A stretch of 64,000 nt of DNA from Amphibalanus amphitrite (lineage: Eukaryota; Arthropoda; Thecostraca; Balanomorpha; Balanidae), in NCBI RefSeq assembly GCF_019059575.1, contig NW_024882792.1, positions 124,001-188,000 on the forward strand, read 5' to 3'. This document shows, in pieces, positions 23,073-35,377 of the stretch. Each line of letters starts with the position of its first letter. Positions within the stretch are counted from its first letter, which is position 1. The notes under the pieces are model-generated. The model saw only the letters and a list, made by a program, of their open reading frames with translations. It was not told the DNA's origin and did not search any database. The position numbers and the translations under genes were made by a program.

Positions 23073-23113
23073 CTTTTGAGTTATATTAACCTGTCAACCA
23101 ATGACCTAGGACC

Positions 23114-24028
23114 TTAACCCTCGCCGGCAGAGGCCATTTTGCGTCCTTCGACGGCACAGGGGCCTTACAGAGGTTTGGCCCCTGTGCCGCGAGGGGTGGT
23201 ACGACCCCCCCCCTCGCGTTTGGCCCCTGACCGAGCTAGAGCTTCGCGGAAAAAACGAGCGTGTTGCCCGTCACGAGAGGAAGCCGGTGATACCCAATTT
23301 TAAGGTCCTAGGTCATCGGGTGACCTTCCAAGTCAGGTCAATGACCCAAAAACCGGGAAAATCGGGACCTGTTAGAAAGTCGTAAAGTGTGGCTGCTATG
23401 TGGTTTTCCGGGGTGCTGATCACGAATATCGTATTAGTTTTGATCAGAGATGATGTCTTTAAGCATTTAGACCAGGTCGGGTCAGGTCAGGTCAGGTCAA
23501 CCGGTAGGGGTTGTGACGGGTATTCGTAATACGTGTCAACCGCCTCTGACAGCTTCGTAACATGCTACGAAGGCACCAAAACTACTTCGTAAATGTTCAA
23601 ATGGTTGCTAAATTCGAATTCAGCTCCAAAAACTAGTCTAGAAACATGAAAAACTCGAAGAAGTGAACCGAGGTCACCAAAGGTCAATGACCTGACCTGA
23701 CCTTCAGCTGACCTTGAAACCCACCCTAGTGTATGGGAGCAACATCAAATCACATGTTTGAACGTTTGAAACCACGAAAAGCTTGCAAACGCGCGGCTAA
23801 TGCGAGCCGACATACGCCGAATCGCGATTCCGGCCAAACATGGTCTCGGAAAAGAGGTCACAGGTCAAAGGTCATTTGGATCAGGGTCAAAAAATTTCAG
23901 GGTAGGTGTAAAATTGAGCAATGCGAGGGTACTGAAAGTTTCGTCGCGATCGGCCGCTTTTTACGCGAGTTATTCGCGAAAAACCTTAGGGGGGATTGCA
24001 TCAACCCCCTTGTGCCGGCGAGGGTTAA
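23114..24028 (+). mobile_element. Family B TTAA element nested in an older family B copy
   Basis: TTAA at 23114-23117 and 24025-24028, ends CCCTCGCCGGCA...TGCCGGCGAGGG. The flanks rejoin into the family B word caattttaaggtcctaggtc, so the host is a relative of the guest. The left end has a small scrambled patch (aggggccttacagaggtt) near 23157-23180. Confidence 0.85.
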
Positions 24029-25525
24029 AATTGGGTATCATCGGCCTTCTCTCGTCAAGGGCAACACGCTCTTTTTCCGCGAAGCTCTAGCTCGATTAGG
24101 GGCTGAACGGCAAAGGGGTCCAACGGACCCTCCTCCCCCTCTTTACGATAGACGCTGACAAAACACCAATATGGGCGAGGGTGAAAATACAGCTGCTGTC
24201 ATAAAAATTCAGCTTGAACCAAAGGTCAGGCTTGCCAAATTTCAGCTCTCGCAGCTATCAACAAAAATAAACATGTGGAGGCAGCACCCGCCTCCCCCCC
24301 CCCCCGTCCTCTCGGCCACTGCCAGCGAGGTTGCGTATCATACATGTTACAAAGCATCATATCAAGATGACACACCCCAGCAGCCTGAACAAAAACTTAT
24401 TACCCACGCTAGTCTATCGGCACCATAGCACATGGTCGAGACTGTCGTCAGCCACGGACTCGCACTCGACCAACCCTCTGAGCCCGTTGACTGCGGGTGA
24501 CCTTGACATGTCTAGACTGATCGGCGGCCGGCCGCTGTCGTGCGGTCGTTACACGCGGAGGGGAGAGAGACACAAAGTTCTACGTTATAGCTGACCTCTG
24601 ACCTTTCCCTGCGCCCTGGTCACCGACCCCGCTCCATGTCGCTGGGCGGTGGCATGGCGGTGGAAACCGGTTCTAGCCTCTACACATGCCACCATTCTAA
24701 CCCTCCCCTCCCCACGCTACTACGCGGCGTGGAGTACGCTCGTGCGTAACTGGGCGGAGCAAGGGGTCACGCGATACAGGGGCGGAACTGGTTGCCCTCC
24801 CGCTCGCCGAGCGACCAACGACTAATACCCTGGAGAACCGTACGGTTCGACTAATACCCTGGAGAACCGTACGGTTCTCCAGGGTATTAGTCGTTGGTCG
24901 CTCGGCGAACGGGAGGGCAACCAGTTCCGCCCCTGTATCGCGTGACCCCTTGCTCCGCCCAGTTACGCACGAGCGTACTCCACGCCGCGTAGTAGCGTGG
25001 GGAGGGGAGGGTTAGAATGGTGGCATGTGTAGAGGCTAGAACCGGTTTCCACCGCCATGCCACCGCCCAGCGACATGGAGCGGGGTCGGTGACCAGGGCG
25101 CAGGGAAAGGTCAGAGGTCAGCTATAACGTAGAACTTTGTGTCTCTCTCCCCTCCGCGTGTAACGACCGCACGACAGCGGCCGGCCGCCGATCAGTCTAG
25201 ACATGTCAAGGTCACCCGCAGTCAACGGGCTCAGAGGGTTGGTCGAGTGCGAGTCCGTGGCTGACGACAGTCTCGACCATGTGCTATGGTGCCGATAGAC
25301 TAGCGTGGGTAATAAGTTTTTGTTCAGGCTGCTGGGGTGTGTCATCTTGATATGATGCTTTGTAACATGTATGATACGCAACCTCGCTGGCAGTGGCCGA
25401 GAGGACGGGGGGGGGGGAGGCGGGTGCTGCCTCCACATGTTTATTTTTGTTGATAGCTGCGAGAGCTGAAATTTGGCAAGCCTGACCTTTGGTTCAAGCT
25501 GAATTTTTATGACAGCAGCTGTATT

Positions 25526-27223
25526 TTCACCCTCGCCCATATTGGTGTTTTGTCAGCGTCTATCGTAAAGAGGGGGAGGAGGGTCCGTTGGACCCCTTTG
25601 CCGTTCAGCCCCTAATCGAGCTAGAGCTTCGCGGAAAAAGAGCGTGTTGCCCTTGACGAGAGAAGGCCGATGATACCCAATTTTAACCCTCGCCGGCACA
25701 AGGGGGTTGATGCAATCCCCCCTAAGGTTTTTCGCGAATAACTCGCGTAAAAAGCGGCCGATCGCGACGAAACTTTCAGTACCCTCGCATTGCTCAATTT
25801 TACACCTACCCTGAAATTTTTTGACCCTGATCCAAATGACCTTTGACCTGTGACCTCTTTTCCGAGACCATGTTTGGCCGGAATCGCGATTCGGCGTATG
25901 TCGGCTCGCATTAGCCGCGCGTTTGCAAGCTTTTCGTGGTTTCAAACGTTCAAACATGTGATTTGATGTTGCTCCCATACACTAGGGTGGGTTTCAAGGT
26001 CAGCTGAAGGTCAGGTCAGGTCATTGACCTTTGGTGACGTCGGGTGATCTCGGTTCGCTTTTTCGAGTTTTACATGCTTCTAGGCTAGTTTTTGGAGCTG
26101 AATTTGAATTTAGCAACCATTTGAACATTTACGAAGTAGTTTTGGTGCCTTCGTAACATGTAACGAAGATGTCAGAGGCGGTTGACACGTATTACGAATA
26201 CCCGTCACAACCCCTACCGGTTGACCTGACCTGACCTGACCCGACCTGGTATAAATGCTTAAAGACATCATCTCTGATCAAAACTAATACGATATTAGTG
26301 ATCAGCACCCCGGAAAACCACATGGCAGCCACACTTTACGACTTTCTAACAGGTCCCGATTTTCCCGGTTTTTGGGTCATTGACCTGACCTGGAAGGTCA
26401 CCCGATGACCTAGGACCTTAAAATTGGGTATCATCGGCTTCCTCTCGTGACGGGCAGCACGCTCGTTTTTTCCGCGAAGCTCTAGCTCGATCAGGGGCCA
26501 AACGCGAGGGGGAGTCGTACCAACCCCCCTTGTGCCGTCGAAGAACGCAAAATGGCCTGTGCCGGCGAGGGTTAAGGTCCTAGGTGATTGGTTGACAGGT
26601 CAATATAACTCAAAAGTCGGGGAATCGGGACCTGTTAGAGCTTCGTAAAGTGAAGCTGTTATAGGGTTTTGCGGGGTGCTGATCACGAAATTCAAGTTAG
26701 TTTTGATCACAGAGGATGTTTTCGTGCATTTAGGCCAGGTCGGGTCAGGTCAGGTCACATGTTACGAGTGAACCAAAACAACTTCTTAAATGTTCAAACG
26801 GTTTCTAAATGCGAAATCAACTCCAAAATCTACCCTAGAAACATGTAGAACTCGAAAGAGTGAACAAAGGTCATCAAAGGTCAGTGACCTGACTGATCTT
26901 CACGTGAACTTGATACCCACTAAAATCCATGCGATCAACATCCTTTCACATGTTTGATCGCTTAAAGCCACAAAAAGACAATAAAACGCGTTCTACTCGA
27001 AATACGCCAAAACGCGATTCCGGCCAAACACGGTCTCGGAACACAGGTCACAAGTCAAAGGTCTTTTGAGTAAGGGTCATGCAAATTATAGGGTAGACGT
27101 AATATTGAATAACTCGAGGGTACTGAAAGTTTCGCCGCAATCAGCCGCTTTTTGCGCGAGTTATTTGCGAAAAACTGAGGGTAGGAGGTCTGTTCGACAC
27201 CCTCCTACAAGTGCGAAGGTTAA
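25526..27223 (+). mobile_element. Older family B element, right-arm mirror copy
   Basis: Mirror of 22299-24185: decayed left end ttcaccctcgccc and right end gcgaaggttaa. It lacks the MITE found in the left arm. Confidence 0.65.
25683..26575 (-). mobile_element. Family B TTAA element, right-arm mirror copy
   Basis: Mirror of 23114-24028, TTAA at 25683-25686 and 26572-26575. Its left-end hairpin is less scrambled than in the other arm. It predates the palindrome because both arms have it. Confidence 0.85.
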
Positions 27224-29133
27224 GGTCAGGCCGTTGACCAATGGCGTCAAAAGTGAACCTCTGTAAGGCCCCAAAATGTCGCGACGTCGCAGCACCCTTC
27301 GTGCCAGGGGACTTTTCAACGGGGAATGAAGCTTATATGATCTAGTACTATCTCCCAGAGGCCTCACAACTTGTATGTAGCTATCTCGCATTTTTCTTAA
27401 GAGTCACCTGAAGTCAGGTCGGTCACGCAACCTCACGATTATTAATCAATTGGGAAATATGAAAACTGTTATTTTGGCGCCGGGAGCCATCTAAAGCTGT
27501 CTCAAGCGCATGAATTCGCGATTTTATACAATTTTTGCAAGCCCCAGCATTCACTTTTCCATTCTTAAAGTTAGGCAACTTCATTTATGACGTCACTAAG
27601 GTCACAGAAGATTTCACCAAAAAGTCCCGATCAAATTGAGCTAGCAAGTCGGGAAGCCACCAGTGGACTTGTAAGGACCTACCGCATCGAAGAAGCGATA
27701 TGAACTCCTTGAGTCAGCCTCGTGGCCTGAGTGGCTCTGCCCTGACATGACCTGAGGTAAACACCTTAAATTGACCTCAACAAAAACAAAGCGTAAACTA
27801 TTCGACGCGTTTGAGCATGCAAAACTCTTGGCTCTGTAACCACTTAAGGTGAAGTTGTTTACCAAAAACCGATCCCGCGACTTGGAGCACTTATACTGAC
27901 CTCAGAGTTTATCGGTGGACCTGAGACATTCAACTCGGGTACCAGTTGCTGCATCTCATACGACGCACGCGCTCAGTTTTATCCGCAAGGCGCTAGCTCA
28001 ATTAGGGGCAAAAAGACGGAGAGGGGTCGCCCTCTCCGTCCCTCTCCGTCAAGGTCGCCCCCCCCCCTCGGCCGGGGTATATGCAGAAAACCCAAAATTC
28101 CGTTGAAGGTTAAGCACTGAAGTGATATATTATGATGCGAGAAGGTATAGGTAAAAACAAGTATGCACACGAGCAGATGTGAATTAAACTGTGTTTGAGG
28201 TAGGTATGTCTTTTGTATTCGATTTGCTTTAGTTATTGGTAAGAACAGATACAACCAAGAAGAGCGCCCCTGAAGAAAAGGTGGCGCACCGGACAGGTGC
28301 GATTTTAAGGTCCAAGGTCAGTCGGGGACCTCTAAGTTCGGATCAAGCGCTGCATGTTAGGGTTAAAACTTAATAATAAAAAAAAAAATGGGAGCAAACA
28401 AGCATCCCAATTTTGGCAGCATCGTCATGCTTTGTCACGGCTCTCATCCACTCCCTCGGCCGAAATATTAGTTCCTTTTTGTATGAGTTCTGGCATAATC
28501 CCGCACATTATGCTGAATGTTGTTTGCCATGAAAAAGCATGTTCAGCTACGTTCTACGCAGTACGCACTAACCTAACCACCATCCCATCATCCACCACTA
28601 GCCACCATCCCGTTTTGTGATCCGTTCCACCCCACACGAATCAGCCGAGATACTAGTCAGTCGGGCTAGCGCTATCCTCCCCTCCCTTCCTGACTGCACA
28701 GCGCTAAAACCCAGAGCCGAGACTTCCCGAGCGCGACCTCTGACCCCACGCGGTCCAAAGGGTCGGCCGATGCCTGAGGGCGCGCCGCGCGCCGGCCACC
28801 CGGATAGCCTCTGCCGAGTCTCCCTTCCATACACCGTTTACTACGCGCTCGATTCATTCATGATTCTGTGTTTCCGCGTCCCTCTCGCTAGGTGGCACCA
28901 TGGATGTCATAGGCGATCCCAGGAAGATTGCGGCCAGAATACCCCAAACGGCAGAAAATCAGGTTTTTGGTGGATATCTCGGAAAGTATTTGGCATACAA
29001 CGATGAAATTTCACAGTCACGTGGTAAATGTGCATACACATAATCCGGGTTGATACTTATGCATTTAAACATTTATAGGACCAGATATATCCGAAAAAGC
29101 AAAACCAACAAGACTTTTACTGGAGAGCCGTAC

Positions 29134-30856
29134 AGTGGGTCTATTTAAGATCTCCAGAGCCACCACGTGGCGCTACGGTCGGGGTAGGGCGAGTCCAAAT
29201 CCCGAGGGAAGTGAGGTCACCGGTCATTGTGGGGGAAGGAGGGAGGGGGAGTGACGCGCTGCAGCTATCGCGGCGTGGAGCGTGCGTAGCGCCGGGAGTG
29301 GGCCGCCCGCCACTGCGCCGCGGCTGAGTGGAGGGGATGCTGGTTGCAGGTCCGCTCACTCGGGTATGGTGGTATCCTGTTCATGTGAAGCCAGCAAGAA
29401 TGCGACTGAAGGGAATAGTTATCTCAAACAAACGGGCAAGCGAGAGGCAACGCCGTAAACTTGTAGCATAAATGTTAAACAATGATAATTGAAATCTAGG
29501 GCCTATACTTTCAGTCGATATTTGCATGTCTTTGGCTTTTCTGAATTTTTATTCAGTTGCATAATTTCTTTCATTCTTTGGCACGCTCAGCCTTGATGGG
29601 TTTTTATCGGGTCGAAAAGAATCACGAGTTGGTCCAGAGAAACGACCAAAAACATCTATGAAACTCATCTAAACATGTATATTAGGTATAAAGTTGCGAC
29701 AATTTTGACTTTGTGATGAGGATATCAGGGAAAGATAAATCGTCGTGTTTGTCAGTGTTGTAGTAGAAGGAAAGGTTTTGGTTAGTGTTTAGATAAAACA
29801 GAGCAGGGTGGGACTCGAACCCACGATATGGCACTCGGCACACAGATCACCCAGCCCCAACGCTACGAGCACCTGTCACCCTGCGCCCCTGCGCAGCTTG
29901 ATGGATAGTGTTTCGGCCAAAGTTGCTGACTTGGATGTCTGACGTCTGTGAATGTCACGAGACCAAGCCCGAAGGTAAACGAGAGAGCCGAACCAGGTTG
30001 GACCGGGTTGAACCCGGCTGGACCGGGGTCTTACACCCAATGATGGTCATACAAAACGGAAGTTAGTTTCGGGTCATATATTTTAATGAACTTTTTTATT
30101 GTTTTTTAACTCATTTTAGCTTATAGTTTTTTTTTTAATTCGAAACTTAATGCACAAAAAATGCGATAGTCATCCACTTTTCCTCATCCTCTATTAGCGA
30201 CTAAATTTGATTTTAGTCCGATGTGACCCGTCTTACCGAAAAAAAAAGAATCGCCGGCCATGACAATTATTCGCCCAAAGGCGCTCTACGCAAGAAACAC
30301 CATCCAGTCCAAAACTGGCGAACGATCTTTCTGGTGCTGGAATTATCTTAAAGGAAAATTTCAGGATATATTAATAATCTTAATCCTTTGAGCTACTGGG
30401 CGCTGGGAGCATTCGCTAGTATTCCACTGCCACCTGCATTACCAACATCGCAATCATTACCAACAATAATACCTACCACAGCATCATGCATTGCCAACAT
30501 CACATATGCATTACTTTGAGTGTGTCATAGGTAACAACAGATGAACCGGCCACGGCAAACCCATGCCTTTATCCTTTCCTTCCAAACAGCCAGGCTACCG
30601 GCCGCCAGGCCCGCCACCGCGATATGGAACAGCGGGCCGGCTGGAATGCGTCATTTGCCTGCGGCAGCGCCCAGCTGCGCCGGGGCTGTTTGACAGGTCA
30701 CCCGCACCGTGACCTCGCCCCTCCCCATCTCCCCATCGGGCCCAGCTCGGTACTGACCTCCCCTTGAATTTGACATGGACCCGACTCAGGCTCAACGCCA
30801 TCTAGTTACGTCTGGAGATCCTTACTAGATCCACTGTACACATCTCAGCGACGGCA
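29134..30856. other. Spacer between palindrome and mariner transposase
   Basis: Begins just outside the palindrome. 29230-29330 and 30590-30780 are GC-rich. Apart from the tRNA-like segment at 29801 nothing is recognised. Its place inside the mariner ends implies it was inserted or grew there. Confidence 0.4.
29801..29890 (-). other. tRNA-like segment, pseudogene or SINE head
   Basis: On the minus strand the 3' part has a T-arm stem GTGGG/CCCAC around TTCGAGT (B-box GGTTCGAGTCC), then CCTGCTC, which pairs at 6 of 7 positions with GCGCAGG at the 5' side. An A-box-like segment (ctcgtagcgttggggc) lies between. The anticodon arm is not convincing, so a functional tRNA is unlikely. Confidence 0.5.
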
Positions 30857-31880
30857 TTATGACTCAATATGGTCACCTTTGTCCTTCACCACTGCATCGA
30901 AACGTTCCTCTGCGGAGGGGCTCGAGCGCCGCACGGTGTCCCCGCCAAGATACGACGGTGCCGTCTCGAGGGCCAGCTTCAGGGCGGCGATTCTGCTGTG
31001 TTCCGCTGCACACACCCTCCTCTCCAAGATGGTCCAGATTGCGAAGTCCATCGGGTTCAGGTCTGGACTTGATGATGGCCGAATGTCTTTGTCCCAGAAC
31101 CCAGGCATGTGGGTCTTCCATCACGATTGAGCGATGTTGGCCGTTTGCGGCGGCGCACCGTCCTGGACGAAGACGTATCCGTCTCGGAACGACTGAGTGA
31201 CCCAAGACAAATTATGTTCCTCCAGCAGATGGACTTAAACCTGTAAATTAACTTTCACAGCCTCCTTGATGAAGGCCAAGGTTCCTTTTGAGCCGTCGGA
31301 TGCGACGGCAGCCCAAACCAAGACACCAGCAGGCTTCTGGCGACGAAAAATGGTGCGAATAGCAGAATTAATGCTGGATGGACCATCTGTCAAAATTCTG
31401 ACGCTTTGGGAGTGTCTCTGGGGCTCAAGCATGAAAATGTTGTCATTGGATCAGAAGAATGTCTTGTTACCGGCGCTCCTGATCTCCTCCAATGACTTTT
31501 GGGTCCTGTGTAGCCGCTTTGCCCTGGATGCCGCCGAAATTAGGTGCCGATGTTGCACCCTGTATGACATGAAGCTCAAGCCGTCGTTTATGATTCTCCT
31601 GGCGGTTCTGGGCGAAACACCGAGTTCCCTTGGCAGTTTGTGCATGCTTCGCCTAGAACTTGAAACACCTTCTTGCGCACGATATTAACCAGCTTTTTGA
31701 GGCAGATATCCCTTGTTCTGCCTGGCATGGAATTCGTCGACACTAACCCTTTCTTTTTTAGTCATTTAATTACACTGCAAACAGTTTTATGGCAACACCG
31801 AGCTGTTTGGCAACGTCTCAGGAGCTATGGCCAACCTACTTCAGTGCCGCAATTTGGGCTCTCTTAGTCATTTTCCCCAT
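30857..31880 (-). pseudogene. Mariner (Tc1/mariner) transposase, dead
   Basis: Would catalyse cut-and-paste at TA sites. The minus-strand frame begins ATGGGGAAAATG at 31880 and ends TAA at 30857, about 341 codons, the normal mariner length. Recognisable pieces are LGVSPRTARRIINDG (DNA-binding region), VLVWAAVASDG before the second catalytic block, and FWDKD followed by SSSPDLNPMDFAIW near the C-terminus, where Asp after NPM is the mariner-type third catalytic residue. The pieces lie in different frames, and early in-frame stops follow IAALK, so the gene is broken by several frameshifts and stops. Confidence 0.88.
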
Positions 31881-32375
31881 AGCTCACCAAAAAATATTAC
31901 AAAATGCAAAAAACGATCTTAATGTTGATACATGAGTCAGTTGGGAAGCTGCATGCAAAATTTTATCAAAATTCGTTCATAACTTTTTGAGTTATGGACT
32001 GAACTCAAACAGGTAAATCTTTCTGCCCCACCCTGTAAATGCTGTTCTGGGGAGCGGGTGGTCTAAATGTTCCCTAAGCTTAGCGTCATCTTTGTGTCCT
32101 GATGCTACACAGCTGATCGTCCCAATGTCCCCCGACATGCCCAGCACGTTACCCCGATGATGGCCTAAATTTGTTAAGTGGGTGCTCAACTCATGCTCGA
32201 TGTGCTACCAAACTGTCTTCGTTGGCGTAACTCGCATTTCATTCCTCATCAGCTCAGTGCTAGCACTGCTTTCTAAGATTTTCCTTGACTGTGTACGCAC
32301 ACAAATTTTAATCAGCATCTAGCTGGGACAGCATAGTAAGACACAATTTGAGCGTATTATCCATTTGGAATCTGG

Positions 32376-35300
32376 GCCCAATCTTACCAATGCCGTGAAT
32401 AGGCAAAATGCCGTGAATGGAGCCCATTCACGGCAACGGCATATTACCAATGCCGTGGATAGCTATTCACGCCATCTCATTCACGGCATGCGGTCGATGT
32501 TTATCCACGGCATTTTGGCAGTGCTTTAACATGGGCAGTGGCACAAGCTGCCGCGAGAGCGGCAGAACAAACGCAAATAATCAGCTGTTTGCGCTGTCGG
32601 TGGCCGTTCCATTCACGCCACCTTTTAGTGCCGTGAATGGCGGGTGTTGTGAAAGGGATAGGTCGCTGGGAGGATGTTACTATGCAATATTTGACACTTT
32701 TATTATTTTTTAAGTAAAGAATTCTTCATATAATGCCCTTGACATCTTAGAGCGACGATTACACGCATAGTGATTATTTCAAAAACATGTATTTTCCAGG
32801 GATAAAATCACACTCAAATCCATAAAAATAAACATGTTTATTCATTATATGGTCTTATTTTTCAAATCCATACGAGATCGTGGAGGCGATTTTAGCACCT
32901 GGGCCCAATCTTACCAATGCCAAACCTATCTATATGCTATAATATGGGTGTTTCAGTGTTCACCCCGTCCGGACGTCTCACAAACATACTTCATGATTTC
33001 TAAGTAAATATTTAAAACAATTAAATACCGTAAACTTGTTAAACAATTATATCAGCACTCACAATGCATATTTTACCACTTTCTGTCTGGCACAGACAGC
33101 TACGAAGCATGCTGTCTTCATGCGTCTCAATCTGACTTCTGAACTGGAAGCCTTTTTCTTGATATGGTTTTGAGATGTAGAAGAGTTTCTTCAATATTTT
33201 GAGGAATTCCTTTTGTTATCATGCTTGTAAAAGCAGAAAAATAAGGCTATAGCTTGAGCTGGCCCGGTGCATGAACCCAAAGTTTAAACTTCACAAGCTG
33301 CATTTCAATTGCATTATTCCAATGACTTAAAAACAGCAGCGGAGCTATCACTAGGTCGTTACTTCAATAATTTTATCTAAAAATTGTTGCAATATCTTAA
33401 CTGTAAGTAAATAGAAATGATGAGTAGCGACACGAAGTTGAAAACTAATCCACTCGATTTTCTCAGCGCAAGAATGTCCTCGCGGAAGTTTATTAGGCCA
33501 GTAATCCGCTTTTCAGGAGAATTCTTTAGGCAGGCTTTAGTTTTTCATAGTTTGCTATCACGTTTTCCACAAATAACTTATCCTTCACACATATATATGT
33601 CTCTAAAACAAATAAACGCCCGACAAAACTTTAAATAGAGAGCTATACCTGTTCACAAGCAATACGCACAATTTCCAACAGCAAAGGTGACAAGAATTGA
33701 CCAATCACATTGCGTGTTTTCTGCTGGCGCTGAATTGTACCTTGGGCAAAATGCGGTGAATAGAAATGCCGTGGTACGGCATTGGTAAGATTGGGTAAAT
33801 GGAGTGCCGTGGATCAGCCGCCGTGGTTGGCATCCACGGCCTCTGCATCCACGGCATTGGTAAGATTGGGCCCTGGGCCCAATCTTACCAATGCCGTGGA
33901 TGCAGATGCCGTGGATGCCTACCACGGCGGCCGATCCACGGCACTCCATTTACCCAATCTCACCAATGCCGTGCCACGGCATTTCTATTCACGGCATTTT
34001 GCCCACGGTACAATTCAGCGCCAGCAGAAAACAAGCAATGTGATTGGTCAATTCTTGTCACCTTCGCTGTTGGAAATTGTGCGTATTGCTTGTGAACAGG
34101 TATAGCTCTCTATTTAAAGTTTTGTCGGGCATTTATTTGTTTTAGAGCCATACATATGTGTGAAGGATAAGTTATTTGTGGAAAACGTGATAGCAAACTA
34201 TGAAAAACTAAAGCCTGCCTAAAGAATTCTCCTGAAAAGCGGATTACTGGCCTAGTAAAATTCCGCGAGGACATTCTCGCGCTGAGAAAATCGAGTGGAG
34301 TAGATTTCAACTTCGTTTCGCTGCTCATCATTTCTATTTACTTGCTGTTAGGATAATGCAACAATTTTGAGATAAAATTATTGAAGTAACGACCTAGTGA
34401 TAGCTCCGCTGTTGTTTCTAAGACATTGGAATAATGCAATTGAAATGCAGCTCGTAAAGTTAAAACTTTGGGTACATGCACCCGGCCAGCTCAAGCTATA
34501 GCCTTATTTGCTGCTTTTTACGAGCACGATAACAAAAGGAATTACTCAAAATATTGAAGAAACCCGTCTACATCTCAAAACCATAACATGTCAAGAAAAA
34601 AGCATTCAGTTCAGAAGTCAAATTGAGACGCATGAAGACAGCATGCTCTGTAGCTGTCTGTGCCAGACAGAAAGTGGTAAAATATGCATTGTGAGTGCTG
34701 ATACTTGTTTGACAAGTTTACGGTATTTAATTGTTTTAAATATTTACTTAGAAATCATGAAGGATGTTTGTGAGACGTCCGGACGGGGTGAACACTGAAA
34801 CACCCATATTATAGCATATATTGATAGGTTTGGCATTGGTATGATTGGGCCCAGATGCTAATATCGCCTCCACGATCTCGTATGGATTTGAAAAATAAGA
34901 CCATATAATGCATAAACATGTTTATTTTTATGGATTTGACTGTGATTTTATCCCTGGAAAATACATGTTTTTGAAATAATCGCTATGCGTGTAATCGTCG
35001 CTCTAAGATGTCAAGGGCATTATATGAAGAATTCTTTACTTTAAAAAAAATAATAGTGTCAAATATTGCATAGTAACATCCTCCCAGCGACCTATCCCTT
35101 TCACAACACCCGCCATTCACGGCACTAAAAGGTGGCGTGAATGGAACGGCCACCGACAGCGCAAACAGCTGATAATTTGCGTTTGTTCTGCCGCTCTCGC
35201 GGCAGCTTGTGCCACTGCCCATGTTAAAGCACTGCCAAAATGCCGTGGATAAACATCGACCGCATGCCGTGAATGAGATGGCGTGAATAGCTATCCACGG

Positions 35301-35377
35301 CATTGGTAATATGCCGTTGCCGTGAATGGGCTCCATTCACGGCATTTTGCCTATTCACGGCATTGGTAAGATTGGGC
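32376..35377. mobile_element. Two head-to-head GCCCAATC-ended elements forming a 3-kb palindrome
   Basis: Element 1 (32376-33871) and element 2 (33877-35377) are inverted near-copies. Each begins GCCCAATCTTACCAATGCC and ends with its complement GGGC. Between them is CCTGG (33872-33876); outside are TCTGG (32371-32375) and CCTGG (35378-35382). This is what two insertions at a CCTGG target would leave if the second hit the first one's duplication. The interior is full of TGCCGTGAAT/ATTCACGGCA words. Each arm has a 73-codon frame with about seven amino-acid differences between arms, so it is not evidently under selection. No transposase seen. Confidence 0.85.
32903..33871. mobile_element. Inner GCCCAATC-ended segment within the left arm
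   Basis: A further GCCCAATCTTACCAATGCC preceded by CCTGG (32898-32902) marks an internal start; it shares the right end at 33871. The mirror segment is 33877-34850, followed by ccaga. Each arm is therefore itself a composite of at least two insertions. Confidence 0.65.

Larger units (their letters stand above)
22299..24185 (-). mobile_element. Older family B element in left arm, reversed, hosting others
   Basis: Starts TTAACCTTCGCACTTG with the family B right-end sequence (tttttcgcaaataactcgcg) and ends ggcgagggtgaa, a decayed GGCGAGGGTTAA. Its body is interrupted by a MITE (22915-23072) and a younger family B copy (23114-24028). Confidence 0.65.
19491..29133. repeat. 9.6-kb palindrome (inverted repeat, almost no spacer)
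   Basis: The arms meet at 24870/24871 (ggagaaccgt|acggttctcc) and end at gtacggctctccag (19491) and its complement (29133). They carry the same landmarks in mirror order, differing by a few percent. The left arm is 5380 bases and the right 4263. About 1105 of the 1117-base difference is explained by three left-arm events: a TTAA element at 19557, a MITE at 22915 and a ~30-base duplication beside the centre. Confidence 0.93.
19391..32036 (-). mobile_element. Mariner-like element split by nested insertions
   Basis: Inverted 27-base ends begin acagggtggggcagaaag at 19392 and finish with its complement at 32036, next to TA. A dead mariner transposase on the minus strand (30857-31880) starts about 156 bases inside the right end, the expected layout. 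The 11.4 kb between the transposase stop and the left end is later insertion, chiefly the 9.6-kb palindrome. Linking the two ends into one element is an inference. Confidence 0.7.

Noticed and set aside
19491-29133. Polinton/Maverick with long terminal inverted repeats
   Set aside because: The arms meet directly, with no polymerase, integrase or capsid-type genes between them.
19491-29133. Palindrome as a chimeric-read assembly artefact
   Set aside because: The arms differ by substitutions and by two clean transposon insertions with target duplications, so they have evolved separately. Long-read spanning would still be the decisive test.
29801-29890. Functional tRNA gene
   Set aside because: T-arm and partial acceptor are present, but the D and anticodon arms do not fold convincingly.
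33417-34331. Mirror 73-codon frames in the two arms of the 3-kb palindrome
   Set aside because: About seven amino-acid differences over 73 codons, no domain, and position inside a non-autonomous repeat; no sign of selection.
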